The translations under genes and the position numbers were made by a program. A stretch of 64,000 bases of DNA. It comes from Amycolatopsis dendrobii. Its GTDB lineage: Bacteria > Actinomycetota > Actinomycetes > Mycobacteriales > Pseudonocardiaceae. The first letter of the stretch is position 1; every line of letters starts with the position of its first letter. Shown piece by piece: positions 58,746 through 64,000 of the stretch. Under the pieces are notes generated by a model. It was not told where the DNA came from, did no database searches, and saw only the letters and a list, made by a program, of their open reading frames with translations. The stretch is taken from contig NZ_JACGZW010000002.1 of the NCBI RefSeq assembly GCF_014145675.1, forward strand, positions 682,001 to 746,000. The letters run 5' to 3'.

Positions 58746-60389
58746 GTGGCAGGACGGACTGGAGCTCAGCAGCTGGGGGACGCGCTCACGGCTCTCGGGA
58801 CCGAGGTGGTGTTCGGCCTGCCGGGAGTCCACAATCTGCCGCTGTGGGAGGCGTTGGCGGACACCGGGATCCGGCTCGTCAACGTCCGGCACGAACAGAC
58901 CGCGGGGTATGCCGCCGACGGTTATGCGCGCAGGACGGGAAAACTCGGCGTCGCGCTCGTGACCACCGGCCCCGGAGCGGCGAACACGCTCGGTGCGGTC
59001 GGCGAAGCGATGGCATCCGCGGCCCCGGTGCTCGTGATCGCCACCGACATTCCGTCGACGCTGCGCCGTCCGGGTGTCGTGCGCGGTGTGCTGCACGAAA
59101 CCTCGGACCAGCAGGCGATGTTCGCACCGGTGACGAAGGCCGGGTTCACGGTGCACCGCGCGGACCAGATCGCCGCGACGTTGCACCGTGCCGCCCGGCT
59201 CGCGCTGATGCCGCAAAGCGGCCCGGTGTATTTGGGTATTCCGACCGATTTCCTCCGCGAGACCACGCCGCCGCGCGAACCGCCCGCGCCGCCCGCCGAA
59301 CGCGTGCTCGACCTGCCCGATCTGCCTCGCGCGTCCGAGCTGCTGGCGTCCGCGCGCCGTCCGCTGATCTGGGCGGGCGGCGGCGCATTGCGCTCCGAGG
59401 CTGGGGAAGCGATCGGGCATCTCGCCGAAAGGCTGGCCGCGCCGGTGCTCACCACCTTCGGCGCCCGCGGTCTGCTTCCGCCCGAACATCCTTGTCTGGC
59501 CCCGAATCCGGTGCACGCGCCGGAGGTCGGGCAGCTGTGGGACGAGGCCGACGTGGTGCTCGGCATCGGCACCGACTTCGACGGCCTGATGACGCAGAAC
59601 TGGCAGATGCCCGCGCCGCCGAAGCTGATCGCGATCAACGTCGATGCCGGGGACGCGGCCAAGAACTACCGGCCGGACGTCACCCTGGTCGGCGACGCCC
59701 GCCGCGTCGTCGAATCCCTGCACCCGGAAACGCGGCCCGGCCTGGACGAACTCACCGCGCGGCTGGCCGGCATCGGCCGCCGGGTGCGCAGGCGCATCCG
59801 CGACGAGGAACCGCAGGCCGCCGACTTTCTGTCCACTTTGGAGGAAGTGCTCCCCGCCGACGGGACGATCGTCGCGGACATGTGCGTCGCCGGGTACTGG
59901 ATCGGCGGCTTCCACCGGGTCCGCGCGCCGCGGCGGCTGGCGTACCCGATGGGCTGGGGCACGCTCGGCTACGGCTTCCCGGCGTCGCTCGGCGCGGGCG
60001 CGGCGGCCGAGGCGGCGGGCGGCGGCCGCGTCCTGTGCGTCACCGGCGACGGCGGTTTCCTTTACGCGGTAGGGGATCTGGCGACGCTCGCCGAGGAACA
60101 GCTGCCGGTGACGGTCGTGGTCGTCGACGACGGCGGCTACGGCATGCTGCGCTTCGACCAGGACCAGGAAGGCCTGCCGCACCGCGGAGTCGACTGGGAC
60201 AGCCCGGATTTCGTCGGACTGGCCCGTTCGTTCGGCGTGCACGCGGACCGGGTGTCCGGCTTCGGCCGGGCGTTTCGCCGTCTGCTGAGCGAATTCGTCG
60301 AATCGGACGAGCCGAACGTGCTGGTAGTGCGCGCGAAGCTCAAGCCGCCGCTGAACACTTCGCCGCGGTGGTACCGGAAACCGCGCTGA
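58746..60389 (+). CDS. Thiamine-diphosphate-dependent decarboxylase/synthase
   Basis: A 547-residue ThDP enzyme of the acetolactate synthase superfamily. The catalytic Glu is in NVRHEQTAGYAADGYAR near residue 50 and the cofactor motif is TGDGGFLYAVGDLATLAEEQL with DDGGYGMLRFDQ. It resembles keto-acid decarboxylases or benzoylformate decarboxylase-like proteins; no small ALS subunit is nearby. GTG 58746 has no ribosome site but TACCAT at 58733-58738 may be its -10 hexamer, so a leaderless start is likely. Substrate unknown; an alpha-keto acid is expected. Confidence 0.87.
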   Translation: MAGRTGAQQLGDALTALGTEVVFGLPGVHNLPLWEALADTGIRLVNVRHEQTAGYAADGYARRTGKLGVALVTTGPGAANTLGAVGEAMASAAPVLVIATDIPSTLRRPGVVRGVLHETSDQQAMFAPVTKAGFTVHRADQIAATLHRAARLALMPQSGPVYLGIPTDFLRETTPPREPPAPPAERVLDLPDLPRASELLASARRPLIWAGGGALRSEAGEAIGHLAERLAAPVLTTFGARGLLPPEHPCLAPNPVHAPEVGQLWDEADVVLGIGTDFDGLMTQNWQMPAPPKLIAINVDAGDAAKNYRPDVTLVGDARRVVESLHPETRPGLDELTARLAGIGRRVRRRIRDEEPQAADFLSTLEEVLPADGTIVADMCVAGYWIGGFHRVRAPRRLAYPMGWGTLGYGFPASLGAGAAAEAAGGGRVLCVTGDGGFLYAVGDLATLAEEQLPVTVVVVDDGGYGMLRFDQDQEGLPHRGVDWDSPDFVGLARSFGVHADRVSGFGRAFRRLLSEFVESDEPNVLVVRAKLKPPLNTSPRWYRKPR

Positions 60390-60390
60390 G

Positions 60391-60837
60391 CTATCCGCCG
60401 TCCCGAAGCGAACTGGCCATGCTTCGCAGGATCCGGAACGCGTCCGACTGCTCGGCCTCGGTCAGCCCGGACAGCATCCTGACCTCGACGGCCCGGACCG
60501 CGGCGCTCGCCTTCTCCAGGCTCCGCCGTCCGCGCGGCGTGAGCCGGGTGGGGAGGGCCTTCCCGACGGGCGCTTCCGCGGGCCTGGTCACGTAGCCGTC
60601 CCGCTCCAGGGCCTGGAGCAGCACGTTCATCGACTGCCGGGTCACGAACGTCCCCCGCGCGAGTTCGGAGTTCGACAGGCCGGGCCGCTGCGCCAGCAGT
60701 TCGAGACACGAGTAGTGCGTCACCGTCATCCCGAGCGGGCGCAGCACCTCCTCCATGGCCGCCCGCAGCGCGCTCGACGTCTCTTTCAGCAGGTAGCCCA
60801 ACGACTTGTCCAGGTCGACACCACCGTCTTGACTCAT
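60391..60837 (-). CDS. MarR-family regulator
   Basis: A 148-residue winged-helix regulator. Its DNA-binding part spans residues 45-100 (LAQRPGLSNSELARGTFVTRQSMNVLLQALERDGYVTR). Helices at both ends form the dimer. It is divergent from the VOC gene across a 63-base gap with two TGTCAGG palindromes, one overlapping its own start codon, so autoregulation is likely. The 3' end abuts the TPP enzyme gene (one-base gap, convergent). Confidence 0.88.
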   Translation of the reverse strand: MSQDGGVDLDKSLGYLLKETSSALRAAMEEVLRPLGMTVTHYSCLELLAQRPGLSNSELARGTFVTRQSMNVLLQALERDGYVTRPAEAPVGKALPTRLTPRGRRSLEKASAAVRAVEVRMLSGLTEAEQSDAFRILRSMASSLRDGG

Positions 60838-60880
60838 GTCAGGATTCTGACATACAGTGGCTCGTGTCAGGAACCTGACA
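60837..60880. promoter_or_regulatory. Paired MarR operators TGTCAGG-N2-CCTGACA
   Basis: TGTCAGGATTCTGACA (60837-60852) and TGTCAGGAACCTGACA (60865-60880) lie in the gap between the divergent MarR and VOC genes; the first includes the MarR start. Two nearly identical 16-bp palindromes are typical of MarR-controlled gaps. Confidence 0.7.
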
Positions 60881-60900
60881 CGAAGAGAAGGAGCAGTACC

Positions 60901-61269
60901 GTGCCCGCCATCGGCCCCGATTTCCTCTCGCTCCAGGCGCGTGACCTGGATGCTTCCCAGGCGTTCTACGAGCGCTACCTCGGTCTCGTCCGCTCGCCTG
61001 CCGGGCCGCCGCACGCCGTCGTCTTCGAGACGAAGCCGATCGCGTTCGCCCTCCGCGAGGTCGTTCCCGGCACCGATCTCGCCTCCGTCGCCCAGCCCGG
61101 CATCGGCGCCGCGATCTGGCTGCTCGCCACCGACGTCCAGGCCGTTCACGACGCGCTCGTCGCCGACGGGCACCGGATCGTCTCCGCGCCGATCGACGGT
61201 CCCTTCGGCCGCACGTTCACCTTCGCCGACCCCGACGGCTACCACGTCACCCTCCACGACCGTGGCTGA
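60901..61269 (+). CDS. VOC (glyoxalase/bleomycin-resistance) family protein
   Basis: A 122-residue vicinal-oxygen-chelate protein. It has the two beta-alpha-beta-beta-beta units (FLSLQARDLDASQAFYERYLGL, GIGAAIWLLATDVQAVHDALV) and ends with DPDGYHVTLHD. GTG 60901 is preceded by GAAGGAGCAG. The metal ligands usual in glyoxalases (His, Glu) are partly visible. It may bind or detoxify an electrophile or antibiotic. It is the first gene of a run with an NAD(P)-binding protein and an EVE protein under MarR control; overlap with the next gene is eight bases. Confidence 0.86.
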   Translation: MPAIGPDFLSLQARDLDASQAFYERYLGLVRSPAGPPHAVVFETKPIAFALREVVPGTDLASVAQPGIGAAIWLLATDVQAVHDALVADGHRIVSAPIDGPFGRTFTFADPDGYHVTLHDRG

Positions 61270-62113
61270 GGCGAGCACCCTCGTTTTCGGGGCTACCGGG
61301 GCACTCGGCCAGCACGTCCTGGACGCGCTGGCCGTGCGGGGCATGAGTCCCGAGACGATCACCGCGGCCGGGCGGAACCCGGCGCGCCTCGCGGAACTCG
61401 CGTCCGCCGGGTTCCGTGCCGCGACCGTCGACCTGTCGGACGCGGCTGGCGTCGCGGAGCTGGTCAGGCGGCATTCGGACATCGTGCTGATCTCCGGACG
61501 CGACGAGAATCGCCTTGCCCAGCACGAATCGGTCATCGAAGCCGCGAAGAACGCCCGGCACGTCTACTACACCAGCGGAGTCCGCGCCGACGACGACCGG
61601 TTCGAGATCAACGCCGACCACCGGGCGACCGAGAAGGCCCTTGCCGCTTCCGGCGTGCCGTACACGATCCTGCGGAACACCTGGTACATCGAGAACTATG
61701 TCCAGTCGCTGGCCGGCCCCCGCTTCACCGGAGTTCTCGCCGCGGCGACCGGTGACGCTGTTGTCGCGGCGGCGAGCCGGAAAGACCTGGCCGAGGCGCT
61801 GGCCGTCGTGGTCGCCACCGATGGGCACGACAACGTCACGTACAGCCTTTCCGGCGACACGGACTTCACCTACGCCGACATTGCCGAAGCGATGTCGGTT
61901 GTGCTGGAGCGGGAAGTCGCCTATCGGCCGGTCGCTCCCGAGGAATTGCGGGCGCTGCTCGGCAAAACGGGAATGGACGAGGAACTGGTGAGTTTCCTGG
62001 TCAGTCTCGACGAAACCATCGCCGCCGGGGTTTTCGCGCGGGTCGGCGACGATCTGTCCCGGCTCCTCGGCAGGCCGACGACTGGCCTCGTCGAAGGGCT
62101 GACCGCAAAGTGA
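61262..62113 (+). CDS. NAD(P)-binding atypical SDR (NmrA/QOR2-like)
   Basis: A 283-residue NAD(P)-binding protein with the TLVFGATGALGQHVLDAL nucleotide loop and a long C-terminal substrate domain (YSLSGDTDFTYADIAEAMS), as in NmrA-like and QOR2-type quinone reductases. It lacks the catalytic YxxxK of classical SDRs. It overlaps the VOC stop and the EVE start, so the three genes are coupled. Together with MarR control this suggests a response to quinones or other electrophiles. Confidence 0.85.
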   Translation: MAEASTLVFGATGALGQHVLDALAVRGMSPETITAAGRNPARLAELASAGFRAATVDLSDAAGVAELVRRHSDIVLISGRDENRLAQHESVIEAAKNARHVYYTSGVRADDDRFEINADHRATEKALAASGVPYTILRNTWYIENYVQSLAGPRFTGVLAAATGDAVVAAASRKDLAEALAVVVATDGHDNVTYSLSGDTDFTYADIAEAMSVVLEREVAYRPVAPEELRALLGKTGMDEELVSFLVSLDETIAAGVFARVGDDLSRLLGRPTTGLVEGLTAK

Positions 62114-62538
62114 GCCCTTCTGGCCAGCGATTCTGGATCAACACCGTGAGCCTGGACCACGTGGAAGCCGCCATCGAGGGCGGCTTCACCCAGGCTGATC
62201 ACGGTGCGGGCAAACGGCTTCGCCGGCCGCGTCCCGGCGACGAGATGATTTTCTACTCGCCGCGTACGAGTTTGCAGGGCGGCTCGCCCGTCCGGCAGTT
62301 CACCGCGTGGGCCACCATCACCGGCGAAAAACCGTACCAGGCCTACGTCAGCGACGACTTCCAGCCGTGGCGGCTCGCGGCTTCCTTCCACGCTTGCCAG
62401 CGAGTGGACGCGAAGCCGCTGGTCGGTCAGTTGTCGTTTGTCACCGACCCCGCGCATTGGGGTTTGCCGTTTCGCCGCGGCCTGTTTCCCGTGCCACAGC
62501 AGGATTTCGCGACGATCCTCGCGCGCATGACCGCGTGA
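62110..62538 (+). CDS. EVE-domain protein
   Basis: A 142-residue EVE (PUA-like) protein: FWINTVSLDHVEAAIEGGFTQ, KRLRRPRPGDEMIFYSPRT and GLPFRRGLFPVPQQDF are the family core. EVE domains bind modified bases in nucleic acids in other proteins; this single-domain form is common in actinomycetes. GTG 62110 overlaps the upstream gene by four bases, so it is co-translated with the MarR-controlled run. The role in that operon is not known. Confidence 0.88.
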   Translation: MSPSGQRFWINTVSLDHVEAAIEGGFTQADHGAGKRLRRPRPGDEMIFYSPRTSLQGGSPVRQFTAWATITGEKPYQAYVSDDFQPWRLAASFHACQRVDAKPLVGQLSFVTDPAHWGLPFRRGLFPVPQQDFATILARMTA

Positions 62539-62540
62539 GG

Positions 62541-63218
62541 TCAGCTGTGGTGCGCGTCCGCCTCCCAGCTGAGGAACGCGTCCAGCGTCGCTGACCGGTG
62601 TGCCCGCGCGCAGTGCTCGATCCATTCGGCTCCGGAACCGGAGCGGATCAGGTCCAGCAACTGGTCGTGTTCGGCGACCGAGGCGAGCGCGCGGGCGGGC
62701 ACGAACGAGAAGGTCGAATCGCGGATCGTGGCGAGCTGGGCCCAGCCCTTCTTGACCAGGTCGACCAGGCTCGGATTGGGGCAGCGGGTGTAGAGCACCT
62801 CGTGGAACTCGTGGTTGAGCCGGGTGAATTCGACCGGTTCGAGCTGGTCGAGACCGGCGCGCATCCGGTCGTTGAGCTCGCCAGCCTCGGCGAGGTCGTC
62901 GGCCGTCAAATGCGGCGCGGCGAGCGCGGTCGCCGCGCTTTCCACGATCGCGAGCATCTGCATCGTGTGCTCGTAGCCGACCGGGTCGATCGCCGCGACG
63001 GTCGCGCCGACGTTGCGCTCGAAGTGCACCAGTCCCTCGGCTTGCAGCAGCCGCACCGCTTCCCGCACCGGGACCGTGCTCACGTCGAATTCCTTGGCCA
63101 GCGAACCCAGGACGAGCCGGTGCCCTGCCGGGTATTCGCCCGCGGTGATCCGGGACTTCAGCACTTGGTACGTGTGCTGGCTCTTGCTGAGCCCCGCCTG
63201 TTCGTGCGTTGTGGACAT
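62541..63218 (-). CDS. GntR-family (FCD) regulator
   Basis: A 225-residue FadR-subfamily regulator. The winged helix (TYQVLKSRITAGEYPAG, LAKEFDVSTVPVREAVRLLQAEGL) is followed by the FCD domain with metal ligands (RLNHEFHEVLY, VAEHDQLLDLI, EHCARAHRSATLDAFL). It is divergent from an MHS-family transporter across a 248-base gap with two copies of AAT(A/T)ATATAC(C/G)ATCTG. It likely controls uptake of a carboxylic acid. It is not the regulator of the 44-54 kb cluster, whose operators differ. Confidence 0.88.
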   Translation of the reverse strand: MSTTHEQAGLSKSQHTYQVLKSRITAGEYPAGHRLVLGSLAKEFDVSTVPVREAVRLLQAEGLVHFERNVGATVAAIDPVGYEHTMQMLAIVESAATALAAPHLTADDLAEAGELNDRMRAGLDQLEPVEFTRLNHEFHEVLYTRCPNPSLVDLVKKGWAQLATIRDSTFSFVPARALASVAEHDQLLDLIRSGSGAEWIEHCARAHRSATLDAFLSWEADAHHS

Positions 63219-63290
63219 CCCTCGCCTCCCCTTCGCAACCCGCCGGGGCGGGGTGTCCAGGCAACCGTAACCGGTCCGTTCGCCGTGCTA

Positions 63291-63428
63291 AATAATATAC
63301 CATCTGCCCGCTGCGGCCGCTGGCCGGAATCCGCAGGTACGCGGCCAGTTCCGACCAATGTAGACAAAAGGCCTGCTCAGTTACCTGATTGAGGCTTGTG
63401 AGGATCGTGACTAATTATATACGATCTG
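63291..63428. promoter_or_regulatory. Repeated GntR operator (AT-N2-TATA-N2-AT) between GntR and the transporter
   Basis: AATAATATACCATCTG (63291-63306) and AATTATATACGATCTG (63413-63428) match at 14 of 16 positions and share the symmetric core AT-N2-TATA-N2-AT. They lie 72 and 38 bases before the two divergent starts, one site per promoter. The AT-rich sites stand out in this G/C-rich DNA. Confidence 0.65.
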
Positions 63429-63466
63429 ACGCGGCCTGAAGCACCGTCAGCAGCAGGGGAGGCGCG

Positions 63467-64000
63467 ATGACGCGCACGTCCGGGATCAGCAGAGAGCACC
63501 GCCGGGTCGTACTGGCGGCGATGGTCGGCACGACTATCGAATGGTTCGACTTCTTCATCTACGCGATCTGCGCCGGATTGGTGTTCGCGACGCAGTATTT
63601 CGCGGTGCTCGGCAAGGACGCGCTGATCGTGTCGTTCGCGACGGTCGGCATCAGCTTCTTCTTCCGCCCGGTCGGCGCGATCATCGCCGGACATCTCGGC
63701 GACCGGCTCGGCAGGCGCGCGATGCTGATCCTCACCCTGCTGCTGATGGGGATCTCGACGGTGCTGATCGGCCTGGTGCCGAACACCGCGTCGATCGGGG
63801 TGTGGGCACCGATCATCCTGGTGCTGCTGCGCATCGTGCAGGGGCTTTCCGCGGGCGGCGAATGGGGCGGCGCGGCACTGCTCGCGGTCGAACACGCGCC
63901 CGCGCAGCGGCGCGGGCTGTACGGCGCGTTCCCGCAGATCGGCGTGCCGATCGGCTTGCTGCTGGCCAACGGCGTCCTCGCGCTGGTCACCGCGCTGACC
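63467..64000 (+). CDS. MHS-family (metabolite:H+ symporter) transporter, C-terminal part outside window
   Basis: The first 178 codons of a proton-coupled major facilitator of the sugar/MHS group. ATG 63467 has GGGGAGG five bases upstream. Helix 1 has the MHS marker VGTTIEWFDFFIYA. The loop RPVGAIIAGHLGDRLGRR is the family motif between helices 2 and 3, and QGLSAGGEWGGAALLAVEHAP is a marker of the group. These transporters take up citrate, ketoglutarate, proline betaine or aromatic acids. Divergent from a GntR gene, it is probably induced by its substrate. Confidence 0.9.
   Translation, partial: MTRTSGISREHRRVVLAAMVGTTIEWFDFFIYAICAGLVFATQYFAVLGKDALIVSFATVGISFFFRPVGAIIAGHLGDRLGRRAMLILTLLLMGISTVLIGLVPNTASIGVWAPIILVLLRIVQGLSAGGEWGGAALLAVEHAPAQRRGLYGAFPQIGVPIGLLLANGVLALVTALT

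Overview
The window looks like chromosome from a high-GC actinomycete, most likely Pseudonocardiales (Amycolatopsis-like). This is inferred from strong G/C at third codon positions, many GTG starts, several probably leaderless genes, and the gene content (371-residue Ald, MetY-MetX pair, AccA/AccD/FadE leucine operon, Mce3R-like tandem TetR, wax ester synthase, many secreted hydrolases). I see no rRNA, tRNA, CRISPR array, integrase or transposase.

Layout. 1-8 kb: a tandem ABC exporter (cut by the window edge), alanine dehydrogenase, a quinone oxidoreductase behind a MerR/SoxR-like operator, a flavin-fold protein, a PucR regulator and a small membrane protein. 8-10.5 kb: metY-metXA. 10.5-20.7 kb: a secreted SGNH lipase, then a TetR gene and an acyl-CoA carboxylase/acyl-CoA dehydrogenase operon that share a 16-bp operator, then a GNAT, an SDR and a PHA-synthase-like hydrolase. 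20.7-25.6 kb: two medium-chain oxidoreductases (one with a divergent HxlR regulator), a secreted tripeptidyl-aminopeptidase-like enzyme and a coiled-coil membrane protein. 25.6-34.4 kb: fatty acid degradation (two acyl-CoA dehydrogenases, LtrA, a double TetR regulator, thiolase FadA and multifunctional FadB). 34.4-43.4 kb: a SRPBCC-like protein, a large one-pass membrane protein joining an NTPase-like half to a substrate-binding half, a DUF3761 lipoprotein, an MFS exporter, a TPP enzyme/FAD oxidase operon and a 30-residue histidine-rich peptide gene. 44-54.4 kb: a catabolic cluster (DUF3830 protein, class III aminotransferase, semialdehyde dehydrogenase, tartrate/D-malate dehydrogenase, two maleate-isomerase-family enzymes, GntR, D-2-hydroxyacid dehydrogenase, amidase). 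54.5-64 kb: MaoC hydratase, MFS, a broken aldo/keto reductase, WS/DGAT, a TPP decarboxylase, a MarR-controlled VOC/NAD(P)-binding/EVE run, and a GntR gene divergent from an MHS-family transporter cut by the window end.

How it fits together. The best candidate for an undescribed system is the 44-54.4 kb cluster. A 12-bp palindrome ATTGT(T/C)GACAAT occurs in three promoter regions there and ties divergent operons to one GntR/FCD regulator. The enzymes suggest hydrolysis of an amide, cis-trans isomerisation or racemisation of a dicarboxylate, and entry to central metabolism through a semialdehyde and a 2-hydroxydiacid. Other notable points are the autonomous His-rich peptide gene at 43.3 kb, the fused receptor at 35.1-37.9 kb, several palindromic operators next to their likely regulators, and a 24-bp perfect inverted repeat at 12.7 kb. 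All functions are read from motifs and family knowledge; no database search was run.
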